DNA of 64,000 bases. Source: Paralvinella palmiformis. Its lineage: Eukaryota > Annelida > Polychaeta > Terebellida > Alvinellidae. Below, piece by piece: positions 1-14,100 of this stretch. The notes below the pieces were generated by a model, which made no database searches, was not told the DNA's origin, and was given only the letters and a program-made list of their open reading frames with translations. A program made the position numbers and the translations under genes. The DNA is taken from NCBI GenBank assembly GCA_025642065.1, contig JAODUP010000472.1, positions 22,501-86,500 on the forward strand, in the 5' to 3' direction. The stretch's first letter is position 1; each line of letters opens with the position of its first letter.

Positions 1-100
1 AAATTTCAAGTTTCTATTTTGAACCATAATTTATTATGTTACTTAAGTTGAATACATCAGACATGTCTATAAAAACCACCTAGTTCGAATAGAATTAGCT

Positions 101-105
101 ATAGA

Positions 106-157
<52 letters not shown>

Positions 158-158
158 T
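101..158. repeat. (ATAG)n/(ACAG)n microsatellite
   Basis: About six ATAG units followed by about eight ACAG units. A related interrupted GATA/GACA tract lies at 809-852. Confidence 0.95.
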
Positions 159-308
159 AAATTGATCAAATTTATTTCCATATTCAAATTTGATGTTAAA
201 CCTCATTTAGGTTTGCTGGGTTAGTGCCAATGTTTGTGAATTGAAACCAAGATCAGCTGTTGTAATTTTGCTGTCCAGACTTGACACTCTCTTTCTGTTG
301 TTTGTTTG

Positions 309-312
<4 letters not shown>

Positions 313-352
<40 letters not shown>
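313..352. repeat. (TA)n microsatellite
   Basis: Twenty uninterrupted TA units beside the inverted-repeat fragment at 366-540. Confidence 0.95.
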
Positions 353-353
<1 letters not shown>

Positions 354-365
354 TATAGATTGGCA

Positions 366-540
366 AATGTTAAGTTGGTGAATTTGACGAATGGCACAAA
401 ATCGGCAATTTAAAACAACACCAACATTTTCCATTTTACAGTATAACACACAATTATAAATCTCGTCGAACCAAGAATTCACCAAATTAAAATGCTGCCA
501 TCTTGTCCAGATTATGAAATTCGCCAACTTAATATTTCAC
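366..540. mobile_element. Short inverted-repeat element (MITE-like)
   Basis: The left end reads TTAAGTTGGTGAATTT and the right end, on the other strand, TTAAGTTGGCGAATTTC. The element is about 170 bp and non-coding. The motif CTTGTCCAGATTATGAAAT inside it recurs almost exactly near 4002-4020, so this is probably a dispersed family. No target duplication could be confirmed between the flanking (TA)n tracts. Confidence 0.5.
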
Positions 541-558
541 ATCATTTGTTGATTTACA

Positions 559-559
<1 letters not shown>

Positions 560-612
<53 letters not shown>
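560..612. repeat. (AT)n microsatellite
   Basis: Pure AT dinucleotide run of about 53 bp. Confidence 0.95.
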
Positions 613-617
<5 letters not shown>

Positions 618-1137
618 CTGCTTATTTGCTAATGCTACATGTTTGATTATATCACAAATTTATACAGAAATATGAACTCTTTCCACTGAAGCTGTGAGTA
701 CTGTTCAGTGATCTTAGATTTTGTTTACCTGTATGGGCTAATGGCTTGACCAACAAATCAGACGTGTCAGAATTAAAATGTTAAACTGGATTAGTAAACT
801 ATGGCTATGATAAATAGATAGATAGACAGATAGACAGACAGATAGACAGACAAAAAGAAAATCCCAGATTTTCATTGGATATAAAATCCCTATTATCATT
901 CGATGCAGATTAATAATGATAGACATTAATGAGGATGCCACTATTCCTTGATGGTGATGATACTGACAATGTGTGGATGAGTTGATGTATTGAATGGAAA
1001 TAACGAGTAATAGACCTGGTCTTCCTTCACCAATATGTTTTGTACTATAAAATTATCAGAGTCAAAAACCTAGGACCAACCATGTATTTCCATGTTTATT
1101 ACAGGGATAAATTTCAGAAAGGATGTTTTGACAACAG

Positions 1138-1405
1138 AGTTGTTTGATTTAAATCATTGATTTAAATCATGATTTAAATCACTGCAAAAAAAATCAAAAC
1201 AAACCTGCATTTAGATTTTTTTAATTTTTATTATGTTTCATTTGATTTTATCGTTATTCTAACAAGTCATACTAATCAGTGTGTTAGGAAATGTTTGAAT
1301 GTTTAATTTTTTTTTAAAATCAAATTAAAAGAATCCGATTTTTAAATATGTTTTTAAATCATGATTTTTTTCTCATTCTGATAGAGACTAAACTTTTTGG
1401 GTTTG
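1138..1405. repeat. Dispersed repeat with TTTAAATCA motifs
   Basis: Begins with tandem TGATTTAAATCA-like palindromes and continues through ATCAGTGTGTTAGGAAATG. The same order of motifs recurs at 56060-56325, where the distal end reads GGCAACCCTGA, the complement of a CAGGGTTGCC terminus. It is probably a nonautonomous DNA transposon family. Confidence 0.55.
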
Positions 1406-1836
1406 ATTTACTGACTCTATTATATAAGAGATATCATATTAGATGCCATATTCAATATTGTTAAATATGAATATGTGATATATTGACCTTTATGGACACA
1501 TATTCATAACATAAGAACATCTTCTGATCATTTTATGTTTTGTTGTTTTTGTTGGCTTTTTTCTTCGTTTTTTTATCAAGTTACTGTTAGTTTGGCCTTG
1601 TATTTGGGACCCTGTGTACTGTTGGCCATTCACCTCGCTCACAAAGTTTAATATTTACCCGACCCATAGTGTGAATGTTGTCACATCTCATTCACGCATA
1701 ACAATTTTTTAAGGATTCCTCGGTTTGCCGTGATTGATTTAAAGTCCTGTCCCATCCAGACATTGTATTGTCATGAATAATAGGGATATTTGCTTTTCCA
1801 TCAGTCCGTCTTGTTAAAAGAGGTACATGCATGCAC

Positions 1837-1926
1837 AAACACACACACACAAACATAGACAGACAGACAGACAGAGAGAGACACACACACACACACACAG
1901 AGAGAGATAGAGAGAGACACACACAC
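1837..1926. repeat. (CA)n/(GA)n compound microsatellite
   Basis: Mixed ACAC, ACAG and GAGA runs, lightly interrupted. Confidence 0.9.
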
Positions 1927-2614
1927 CTGTGTTTGCTCTAATGATTCCAGAGTTCGATGATCTTGTGGGCTTTTCTATTTCTGAATCCTGTATTAGCAAT
2001 GTTTTATTCTTATTCTGCCCTCAATGACTTCATTGCCATAAGCACTTGCCGGTGAAAGGAATTCTTCCATGCTTATTAGAGCATCCTTGCTCTTTATAAT
2101 TCTTATAATGGCCAACGTCGTCGTAATAAAATAAAAATGTAAACGATGTTTATTCTTCTGCCTTTGAAGTGTTGTCAGTTCGTGGAAAACATTTTGCTGT
2201 TGGGTATCATTTGACATTCTTAAAAAGAGTATGTAGTTGTTGTTGGCCTGATGTTTTGCCATCAAAGGCACACTGTGTATTGTGCAATAGATATATCTTT
2301 CTGATGTTGCTTAATGCGCTAATAATTTCCATTTTTGCGCACAAGTATTATTTGTGGTCACATTCTCTGTCTATCGGCCAAACTGCCAATGAAGCTTTTT
2401 AAATACAGTAAATACCATCTGTCCAGATATTATTATAGATACTGATTATTAATATTATTGGTGTCTTCAGTTGCCTAAGTTATGTACAATAGTAGTGTGT
2501 ATGTAAAACCCATTTATTTAAATTGGCATATTTATAATTTTAAACCAGTTTATTATGTATGAAATATATTTGATCTATATGAGCTCAGAATATGTTATAA
2601 TTGTATTTTAAATG

Positions 2615-2672
2615 TTAAGCACCTTAGAGTAATTTTGGTTGAATAAGGCACTATATAAAATATTATTATTAT
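2615..2672 (+). mobile_element. LINE-like 3' tail fragment
   Basis: The string GCACCTTAGAGTAATTTTGG, then AAGGCACTATATAAA and ATTATTATTAT, resembles the 3' end of CR1/L2-type retrotransposons. It is too short to classify further. Confidence 0.4.
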
Positions 2673-2878
2673 ACGAGTACTTTACTGAGATTATTTAGAG
2701 TTATAATAAAAATGCAACAAAGTCACTGGGGAATGTCATCGGAAAAGATTTCAGTTCATTAGAAACATGCATGCGCGCGCAGACACACACACACACACTA
2801 TTAACCATAAATAGATTAAAATCAGTATAAACTTAACCCAAGTCACCCATCTAGTGGACACTACTCAGGTGGAATAAG

Positions 2879-2879
<1 letters not shown>

Positions 2880-2909
<30 letters not shown>
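2880..2909. repeat. (GT)n microsatellite
   Basis: About 15 GT units. Confidence 0.95.
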
Positions 2910-2910
<1 letters not shown>

Positions 2911-3167
2911 CATTTTCCTACATGAAGTCATTACTTTTTACTTGATTTTATCTTGCGACTTTTCTATTCATTAAATAGTATGAATAGTTTTGGTTTATAT
3001 TTTGAAGCATCATCTTCTCCGTGTGTGTGTGTGAAATATCAGGTAAAAGTCACCCGTGTTTATCACACAGAAGTTACCCGACTATTGTGTATTAACTATG
3101 ATGGTTAATACAGATGCGTTCATTTTTAATTAGTAATCTATTCCTGGGATATATTTGTCACCGACAG

Positions 3168-3307
3168 GTAACCTGACACCACGACACAGGGAAGTATTTC
3201 ACAAAAATCCACTTTTTGTCGGCATGAGGTTACCAGAAGCCCGAGACATTGAGCCACTAGAGAAGAGATTTCCAAGAATATCAAAGCTTTCCTTAGATCT
3301 GATGAAG
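3168..3307 (+). CDS. CDKL2: CDKL2-like exon: kinase subdomain X-XI region
   Basis: Follows acceptor ccgacag and ends at AAG before gtaaag. The first two bases (GT) complete a Gly codon begun in an exon outside the window; the exon ends in phase 0. It encodes NLTPRHREVF, NPLFVGMRLPEARD and EPLEKRFPRISKLSLDLMK, which parallels the CDKL2 segment after the αG helix. The upstream 3 kb contains no recognisable preceding kinase exon. Confidence 0.85.
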
Positions 3308-6300
3308 GTAAAGATGCATGGTTTTATTTTATTTTGTAGTTATTTTTGTAGCCTGCATGCATCAACAGATCAACGCCATCGCAATTTTAACATTGTTATT
3401 ATGGTATTTTGTAGCTGAATGTTGGGTTTGTTGTCAAGTTTACCGTAACTCAGGGTTCGCACAGGTCCTTGAAAACCTGGAAAGTCCTGGAATTTTAAAA
3501 TTTGGATTCCAGGCCTGGAAAGTCCTGGACTTTTTGTAGGGGTCCTTGAAAGTCCTGGAATTTGGACCTATAGATCTATATTTCTAATTGTAAACATACA
3601 GGAATTCAGTTATTACATTTCTTTCCGAAATATGGGTATATTTTTTGCACATTAAGAGCTTCATGAATAGTAGTTAAGTAGGGGATTTAAAATAGATACA
3701 TCAGAAGAGTCCTCAGTCAGACTACAGAGATAACATTTTGTCACATTATACGAGATGTTTTGGTTTAGGTATGGCTTCATTTTCATTGTAAATTATCTAC
3801 ATCTTTCTGCATTTGACCATTTTATGAGGGGACCAGTTCATCAAGATTAGACATTTTGACAGAATCACACTCATTCTTTACAGCTTTAAAAGGTGTTAAC
3901 ATCAATCGATCACAATGGAGATAATCAAAATTTACAAATAGACCTGAGTCTGCTCTTTTGATCTCAAAATCAATATTTTCACTAAGTTCTTGAATGACTG
4001 CAGGTCTTGTCCAGATTATAAAATGAATTGCGTCAATGAATATTTTGGCTCTATGCACCAAGGTCCATTCTGTTTTAATCTTCACCAAAATGTAGATGTC
4101 CATCTGAATTATAATATTATGTTTGGGAAATTGGCAGATAGGATATTTGTTTTTTGTTTTGATAATATTTATGATGAGTAGGTAAAATGGTACAGATTTT
4201 CTAAACCATACACTCGTATATTTGGCCTAAACACTGAAATGTGTGCTAGCATTATCTGGGATCATTGTTAATATATCTTGTAAGTTACCTGGTTTGTAAG
4301 TAGGTCAGTGGGTCATTTTGTTAACTGATTGTGTTAATTGCTGTCGTTTTGTTCCATCAGGGTATCTGAATGTGATGGAAATTAGTCATTTTTATCTCAG
4401 AGAATATTGATTTTGATCGTTGATTGAAATCAGTGCTAGATGATGCACATTTTATATTAGGCATATACGATTGTTAGTCTGTTGGTTTTTTTATTATTAG
4501 AAAACCAAATTCTAAAATGGCAGTTTTTTGTGACCTCGAGGTGGCACCAGAAGCATGGCACTGAAAAAGGAACCCATAAGAAGTGGCACCAGAACCATGG
4601 CGTTGAAAATGGTGCTCAAAAGAAATGACACCGTAAATTAGTAAAAAACTAAATGTTACCCTCCACGTTTGTGTTGTTAAATAAACTGGTTTCACAAATC
4701 ACTGTTATATGCATCCTTGATGACCTAGTAATTTTTTCTCTCCATCTACTGTACAGATAGGATGTTGTTTTCTCCCCCCACGTTTGAACGATGCAGTTTT
4801 TTCTGTGTACCACTTTTGACCATTGCTGTATTTTAATTTCGCTGCCAACGATCTTTCATGAGTGGCAGTTTCATGTAAAGATGTAAAGTTTCCTATTTAA
4901 GGCCGCTTTTGTGCACATCAGCTGAGTGACCTCCAATGGTTATGAGGCAAAGTAAAAGATAAAACATCCTTCTTACCTAACCTGGGCAGGAGTTCAAACC
5001 CAGATGCTATCGATATGTGACCCACCACACTACTAGTTCGGCCGGTGCCCCAATTGATTTTCAGTATTACTATTAGGTGGTTATCGTATACAGTTTCGGA
5101 CAACAGACGTGTCTCTATGATCTTCCGCGTTGTCCAGTAACACACTATGGGGAAAATGGATTATTAGGGGCATTGACAGGCAATGAGATGGATAGGGTAA
5201 GGAGTACTTAGGAGTCGGAGGGGGGGGGGGTGGAAGTTCCCCCAAACGTTTGGTAGTCCATAGGTCAAGAGTTATGGTTGAAGGACATTACTGTTATTTC
5301 TAGTTACTCCCCCCCCCCCTGCCCCCCAGTCTACTTACACAATATGGACTTGGGCAATCAATGATCAATCTGAATTTCTGGAGTATAGATTGTTACTAGT
5401 TCAAGTCATAAGCGTCTAATCCACATTAATTAATCAAATCCACAATAAATTTAACTCAGTGGTGGTGGCCAGTGAAGATAACTACATACAAAATCTACAG
5501 CTGGTTTGTGGATTCAAGCTGAGAACTATCTTAATTTATTGTTCACTAGTTATTGACTAGTGTGTATCTTTGTACACTACATCATCCTAAAATAAACAAA
5601 AAGGGAGAACGACATTTGCCCTACATTTGACTCAAATTAGGACATTTATTGTAAATAAAAGAAACCAATTTGTGAACGGTGAAAGAAATCAGATTTGGTT
5701 TCAGGTCATTACGGAGGTGTAGAAGATGTACATGACACGAAGTATATCATATCTCAGGACACTCACTTCAAACTGAGACTGGATTCACACCAGTCATGCC
5801 GAGTTATTAATCATGTTTCGGATCAGTTATCGTTAAGATCAGAGAGAGCCAGAGGGACTTATAAAATTAGATGATAGCTCTTAATTTACTAATATCAGCG
5901 CACCTGTTTTACCTTCCCTCTATGACTGGCTAGTTACCGTTTAATGACGTTAGGGGGCGAGAGGCCTTTAATGGGAATGTATTATATGCTTAGAATTGGA
6001 TAGACACAAGAGTTGGTTATTGCTACTAACCAATGGCGGGCGTCTCCGTGCTCTAACTGGTAGCGCGTTGGACCACAGATCACTACCACCTGGGCTTATC
6101 TGAAGGGTGTTTCGTCTTTGACTTCACTTCATTACCTTTGGAGGTCGCTCGGCCCATTTAGCCTACCATGTGCACAAAAGTGGCCATAAAACATCAATCA
6201 TAATCATCAACTAAGCCAATGGCTAGAACTTAATTGATGAGAGACTGTGATCCTGAAATAAACCCCGTCTTATACAGGTAATGGTGGTATATTAATATCT

Positions 6301-8120
6301 AATTTATGTGCTACATATACACTCATGAGGTTAAGAAAATTTAAGAGCACAAATACTTCAAGCGTTTCATATTCATCGGTGAACAAACAACGTAGAAGAT
6401 TCCTTACAACAATAAACAAAAATTACGTCACGTGTTAAGTTTGACCTGTGGGTACTCATTTTTATGGCCCAAAACTCACAACTCGCTTGTTTTTTTACAT
6501 TTCAGCAATGTTTACACTTAGATGCCAATGACAGACCGACATGTTCACAGCTACTGCGGCACGAGTTCTTCACGAAGGACGGCTTCGCGCAGCGCTTTCA
6601 GCAGGAGTTGAAGAGCCGAATCCAGAAGGAGAACCAAGAGAAGCCGCTGCTGAGACACTCACGAAACAACTCAACGACGGAGAAGGGAAACAAGGAGAAC
6701 AGCAACCACGATGACAGTCAAGACAACAAAGATGCTGGGGGTCGGAAAAAGAAGAAAAAGGTAATCAACGCTCAGTTGAATTGAAGAGGTCGGTACGATA
6801 TCCTAAATGTAAATAACAGAACAGCTCCGGAACACATCTAGGTTATTCCTGCCTAGCTGATCATCTGTCAACATTTTTGTTAAAACATTTTCAAGATGCT
6901 AGATTTCTACAAAAGTTGAAAATGTAAAGGTAAGATGGTCAGAGAACCATCTGTGCAGATCAAAACGTACAAAGCCAAGATAACAAGAGCAACTTCCCAA
7001 AAAGCTCTTAAACGTTCACCGTGATATTTATTTCTGTGAGGATCCTAAAAATGTGAATCTTTCAAATATTACATTGATATATCAGTTTATTGTTAATTGT
7101 TATTTTTACTAAAATTTCCTACTGGAATCAGTTGTTATCAGTTGGATGCTTTGACGAGGAGTAGGTATAATCGTCTGAAATTGTGAATAACGAATGCTTG
7201 AATTCAGTTTTTTAAAAAACCGATATTTCGAGGTCATATTTATAAATGTGCCGGTTTTCTCCAAACTGATGCAGTTGGATGTGCACTGCACTGCATACCT
7301 CCATGTATGTTTCATCCATCAGTGTAAGGCTTCAGCCCAATTGTTTCATTCAGCTGAGGAGTAATACCTTGGCCTAATATCTAGGGTGAGGCCATTACCA
7401 ATGCTAAATGAAGCATCTACTGGTGGAATGAAATACGTTCGTTTAGTATCTTCTTGGGGGTATGTCATCAATTGTTTGGTGTTTAAATTAGTCATATGTC
7501 AAGTGTAGAGGCATGATAAACATTTGAAAGCCATACAAAACATGTCATTAGTTCGGTCTCTACGCCAGTGGAGGACTAATTGTTTTGGCTATGATATATT
7601 TAGATGCTGGGGTGGCATAAAAGTCGTATTCACTTTGACCAGCCTCAGGAGATTTTTGCACCATATTTCTGTACTATTATTCCTGTTATCAGTGTGCGTA
7701 CAGGTCCTTTCTTTGGTATCAAACCCAAATTAATATTCTAGGTTCATAAACGTACACGAGTGCACATGTGAATGCCTGTGCACACACACACACTATTCCA
7801 AGCTTGGACCATGACGCATTTCCAACAAAGCGATCCATTCTAATCTCAGATCATTTGTTTTGTTTGATGCAGGACATCAAAGATGGTGATGGAGAGAAGA
7901 TCAAACGTAAACTTCCCGATCCAGAGAAGTTCATCAAGAAGTCCAGTCCACCGGTCAGTAATCCTGCAGCAGGTCTGCCCGCAGCCATGTCGACAACGCC
8001 TTCAAAGCCTGTACAGAATGGTGAAGGATGCAGCGAGCCAGCGACGCCGCTGTCATTCTCATCGAACTCCAGCTCCATGCCACCAATACAACCCACCACT
8101 ACTACTAGGTGAGTGAACCA

Positions 8121-8164
<44 letters not shown>

Positions 8165-11100
8165 AATATTACTTTCGGATAGGTGAAAATAAGCTGATTT
8201 TTATTTTTAAATATCACACATTTAAACTTCTCACCATATATATAAGATATAGCATATTCTTTCATGTGATTAGTTGCGAACTGTCAGTTCAATATTCAAT
8301 TCAGGTAAAAATAGAATTAGAATTGATAAATTTGCAATTGGAATTGATAAATTTGTTGCGGAATTGACTAAATGGAATTGAGTGGAATTGGAATTGACAG
8401 AATGGAATTGACCCGATGTCTGCTGGCAAATGTGTGAGAAAGCATTTCTTAGAGTTAAACACCGAAGTCGGAATTAGTTACCTTTAAAATAGAAGTAATT
8501 AACCTTTGTTATTAATTATAATTAATAGTTGCTACTCATCGTTGACCAGCTCATCTTGTGGTATGGTAATGTTTGAGGTCAGTTAAGTTTCGGTGATCCA
8601 GAAGGGATGCGTTTTCTCCATACTAGATGTACGAACGGAGTATAGACGCTATGCGCGTGTGGCAGGTCGAGATTTTAGATGGTAGATGACACTTTTTATA
8701 AATTAGATTAGACATCGGCTGGTGAATCCAGACAGACTGACAATACTTGCATGTCAACACACGCACACGCGCAAACACTGACACACAGTGGCACACACAC
8801 AGACACACACACACGCAAACCTTTCCTCTCCGGCATATATATGAACTGGCGCGCTTCATTGATTAATAATTAAAAAACCAGGTGAATGTCCTTGACCTCC
8901 GTTAGCTACCGATATGAATCGGAAAATAAAAAATCCAACCAGACAACCGATTGTGGTGTGTTACTATTAACCAGCAATTAGTGGCTATTTTAGATCACGG
9001 CAAAAAACCAGAACAACACGGAGATACAGAAACGATACGTAAAATTTAACCGTGTCGGCGAAATCTGGATCTAACATCTCCTACCGCTGTCATTCACAGT
9101 AATCATTCGATCGAACACGCCACTACCGTTTATTATCGGGTTGTTATTATTATACCACCCTGTGTTTATGTATATAAACAGAAGACACTGTGTTGGTGGA
9201 TACCTGGGCCGACAGGTAGCCAACGTGTTTATCTGTCACTCGACCGCTTCGAGAGCGATCCCCGAACGACGGTGTGGTCACTTTGTGCCCATTACTATTT
9301 GCGCCGCCGTCGCGGTAAACTGTGCTCGTCCTTTGTCGCCGTTCTGTCCTAGCTGCGCGCCGTCAAGGTCACGCGGAGAATTCGATATCGATTAATGTAT
9401 ACCTCGGTTTGACTCGGGTCGTTGTTCCGTTGCGGCAAAGAAGTGTCACAACCAGCCCATTAAATAGTATCGATGTCGTTGTGCTGGTGGCCTTCGTGTG
9501 GCTCGCGGGCGCCGACATTAATCCAGATGTCAGTAGGTTATCTTAATCCCGGTGAAAAACAAACTGTCACCACCACTACTACAACTACTACTATTACTAC
9601 TATTACTATTACCACTGCTTCTACTATTAGTATTTAGTGCTATGACTTATAATAATAATAATAATATGTAATGACCTTCACAACTGTCAATCACACGGAT
9701 CTGCCGGAGTTCAACATAAACAACATGTTTTTTTAGCTCTGTCATTGTTTTATCAAGATGTTATTGTCTCTTAATTATTTTCCATATTTATCTCATTTCT
9801 GTCATGTATGGTTAATTAAATGTGATGGTGTTGATGTGAGCGAAAACATTCCAACATCATGTGACCGTGTAGTGGTGGTGACAGTCACCGGGATTAAGAT
9901 AACGTACTGACATCTGCTGATGACACACAGCTGTATATATCACTGGATCCTGACAATGAGTTAAATTTCTCCTCTTCCTTGAAGAATTTAGAACATTGTA
10001 TTGCGATATTCGGCTATGGATGACTCAAAATCTTCTAAAACTAAATGATAATAAAACAAATATTATATACTTGGCATCACCACATTGTGTTAAATCCCTA
10101 AAGACACCAGCATTACAGATGGGTGCATCTTCGATTACCCCTAATGGGTCAGTAAAAAATCTAGGGGTTATTTTTGACCAATGTATTAACATGCATGAAC
10201 ATGTCACATCAGTATGCCGAGCTGCCTACTACCATCTTAAGAACATCCACTGTTTAAAAGCATTCTTGACACAAGAATCACTTGTAGCTGTAGTCCATGC
10301 CTTTGTTACATCTCGTATAGACTATTGTAATTCTCAGTTATATGGCATATCTGATTATAACATTAATCGCCTTCAGCGAATTCAGAATAGTGCAGCTCGC
10401 ATTGTAACAAATACTAGAAAATATGATCATATCACCCCAACTACACTGGCTACCTGTTAGATAGTGTATCCATTGTAAGATTCTGTTAATAACTTATAAA
10501 TCTATTAATGATATGGCGCCAGAATACCTGTGTTAACTAGTTGCCATTAGAAAATCATCCCGAAAACTCAGGTCATCCAGTCAGATACTATTGCAGGTGC
10601 CAGTGTCTCGGCTCAAGTCATATGGTGATTGTCCGTTTAGTGTTGCAGCCCCCACTTTGTGGAATAGGTTGCCGGCAAATATTAGAAATGCGTCGTCTCT
10701 TGGAAATTTTAAGTCTCTTTAAAAACACACCTATTTAAGGTCGCTTTCACAGATAAATAATTATTATCTTTTAAATCACGACAGGGTTTTTACAGACATT
10801 ATTTGGGGTATTATTATATTACATATTATTTGTACAGCGACTTTGAATGGCTCCTGCTAGTAAGGGCGCTTTATTAAATATATGTTATTATTATTTGTTG
10901 TTATTATTAGACTTGACCTAAATCACGTGACCTGGCTGATTGGGATTTCCTGGAAACTAGAGCATAGAATACTTTCAGACAAAACAGGATAACAGACGTT
11001 GATTCGAGTTAGATTACGTAAAGTGCGACAGAGGTGTGCTAAAACACCCCCTACCCCCCCCCCCCGAAGGGGGATTGGATCCTCACCAAGGGGAAGCAAT

Positions 11101-14100
11101 ACAAATTGCCAACGCCATCCACGCCAAACTGATCTGTAAACCTGTGTTTGGTTCTTAGATCATATAGAAAAAAACCTGTGGGAAATAAATGTACATCGCT
11201 CGTACAGGTCTATATTGTCAAATATCGATTGGTATCATGTCATTCATCAGGTTGTAGATGTCTGTTTGAAACACTTGTTGCTTCTTTGTTACAACAATCA
11301 GGCTCCATGTTGGTGTATTGTCCATCATGGATTATTTAACGAGGACAACTGCTAATAAAGCGCGCGCGCGCGCGCGCGCGTGTGTGTGTGTGTTTATAAC
11401 ACAGTATTGATCCATGCATGTTTGCTTGAATCAATCTGATTATAACATGACGCCTGCTAACATTGGTGTGTTGTGGTCAATTTGCGTTTAGAATCCATTC
11501 GTGATCGGTTTTAATGTTTAAAGAAACCGAAATAATCATTAAAAATGAGATGTTTATTACAACCTTGAACAGTGATCGTTATATGGCGATAAATTGTTGA
11601 TGAGTTACCTGTCACGAAAATTGTAAAAAGGTACCCCAAAGATAGAGACAACGTTTTACGTACACAGTGAAGGAACACCATCCCCCACTCCCACCGCCCA
11701 GGGCACGAACTAAGATATTAATCCTTTGAATCAACAATGTTATGATGCTATTTTGTCAAACCTGGAGCTATTTACTCTAAGTAACGCACACTCACACACA
11801 CACTTGATATCGTCAGAGTTACCATATTGAAATCTTCGAAGACAATCGAACCCCCACCTTGATGATTTCAGAAATATGAACTCTGTTCACTTCTGAGATG
11901 CGGTGACTTAAACATACACTTGTTTGATTTCACTTAATTTAATCACTGTTTATATCTTCAAGTTCAGTATATCATATTACTGTAACAAAAATTGTTATAT
12001 CATTTTGAAGAATTTTTTTTTAAAATTCGGAACAGACCATTTTTTTAAAAACATTTTATTCAGAAAAGTCCAGATGTTCGCCGGTCCGCTTCTGCACGGT
12101 GTCTGTAATTTCACGAATAAACGACACACGCGATAGATGCATTATGACAGAAATGCTAACCCATTCTCGTTATGACGCCATATGATGTTACGTTATGATA
12201 GAAACCATTTTTGACCGACGTGTGTAGATTTTTTTACAGTAATTGGTTGTAAATGGCAGAAGATACAGTTATAGGGGTACTCTTTGTTAAGCCGAATAAG
12301 AATTTCTCTGTGTAGAGAAGGCCAATGAAATAATGTTTTATTACATAGATGCTATTGCAGGTGCCAGTGTCTCGGCTCAAGTCATATGGTGATTGTGCGT
12401 TTTAATGTGCAGCCCCCATTTTGTGGAATAGGTAGCCGGCAGATATTAGAAATGCGTCGTCTCTTGAAAATTTTAAATCTCTTCTAAAAACACACCTATT
12501 TAAGGTCGCTTTCACAGATAAATAATTAATATCTTTTAAATCATTACAGGGTTCTTACAGACATATTATTTGGGGTATTATTATATTACATATTATTTGT
12601 ACAGCCCCTTACAATGGCTCCTGCTAGTACGGGCGCTTTATTAAATATAGATTATTATTATTATTATTACATGTATACCATTTAAACAACTGTATATGTA
12701 TTAAAGACATAACATGTTTGTATTTTCCTCCATCCCATCTGTTGTTCTCTTTTCGCCATGACAATTGTTGCCATGACAACAACAGTTGCATGACCAATAG
12801 TACGGTGACCTCAGTTACAAACCTGTCCTTCAATATGTCCATCTTAAACATCTCTCCACGCAGGTAGGTTACTTTACATGCATGTCTCAGTATGTGTGTG
12901 TGTGTGTATGTGTATGTATATATACACTAGAACCAAACCTCTATACCACACCGATAAAGAGACTTAATAGCTTTATTTTAAAGAATACACTGCAGAAACC
13001 TTTTAATTCACCAGCTATCTTTGTATGTATGGAACTTTTCTATTTATTTCATATTTCCATAACATCTATTATATTTTCGTACACAATTTCTAACACAAAA
13101 CAAAAGAAATGGACAGCTATCGCATTCTGAAATATGACCGTTTGGATTTTAAGTAAGATTCTACTTTTGTCCTTGTCTGGTAAATAGAATTAACACTTTA
13201 ATGATAATCGTCATCCTAGATTATTGGATATTGTTCAAATGATAATTTTTGTTGATTAGTCTGTGATAGAACTACGTAGCAAGTAGTAGGCTGCCTTATT
13301 CCAGCTCTAAGGCCTGATATGATGCATTGTGTATGTAACAAACATAGCATTCGTTATAAGCAGGAAAATGTTAACTAATTGTCAGATTTACCATTTATAT
13401 TGGTACATTTGCGAATTCATTTATTTAACTGTGTATGGAAATATGGAATAAATATTTTTTAACCTACCATCAAGTACCACAAGGGTTTACTGTATATGTA
13501 TATAGATAGATATGCGTGTGTTTGTATATAGGATGTCTATAAATACTGTGTAGCTTATAACGGAGGCATGGTACTTGCACAACTGTATAGATATTGACAA
13601 ACCATAAAGTTTTTTGAGGGGATGTTTTGGGATGTTTGAAACAAAATATCCACTCCATGTAAGAAGCAATAAGAAATATGGAAGTATTCACAGGGAACTT
13701 AGATGTTATTGTTTGATTTTACCATACTCACCAGAAACGTTCATAAGAAGTGTAAATCCACTTCAGCCACCATGGCAAGTTACTGAACTGGCACACTAAA
13801 CCTGACACTTAGCCATTGCACATCTGTTGAAAATGAGTGCCGTGGATAGAGACTAGTGCACACCATTAGATATTAACACAGGACATGAATGTGTGAAGTT
13901 ATTCTGCTTGGGGCAACGTTTGTGCCACTGCTTCATGAGTGGATGATGTGCAAGGGGTGGGGCGGGGAACTATGTACACCCTATGCATCACTATAAACTG
14001 TCGGTGCATGTTGTTGTCTCATGCACTAGTTGCTGGGTGGCATTTCAGAAGTTCACAAGTTTCTGTATCACTACTTGATATTGTGAATAGATGTTTGGGC

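Larger units (their letters stand above)
1..3167. other. Intron of the CDKL2-like gene (left part cut by the window edge)
   Basis: No coding exon recognised. It contains GATA/GACA, (TA)n, (CA/GA)n and (GT)n microsatellites, an inverted-repeat fragment at 366-540, a T/A-rich repeat at about 1138-1400 shared with 56060-56325, and a LINE-like 3' tail near 2615-2672. Confidence 0.6.
3308..6505. other. Intron of the CDKL2-like gene
   Basis: No exon recognised. Besides the CAGGGTT element and two SINE copies, it holds A+T-rich unique-looking sequence and homopolymer runs (G10 near 5221, C10 near 5310). Confidence 0.6.
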
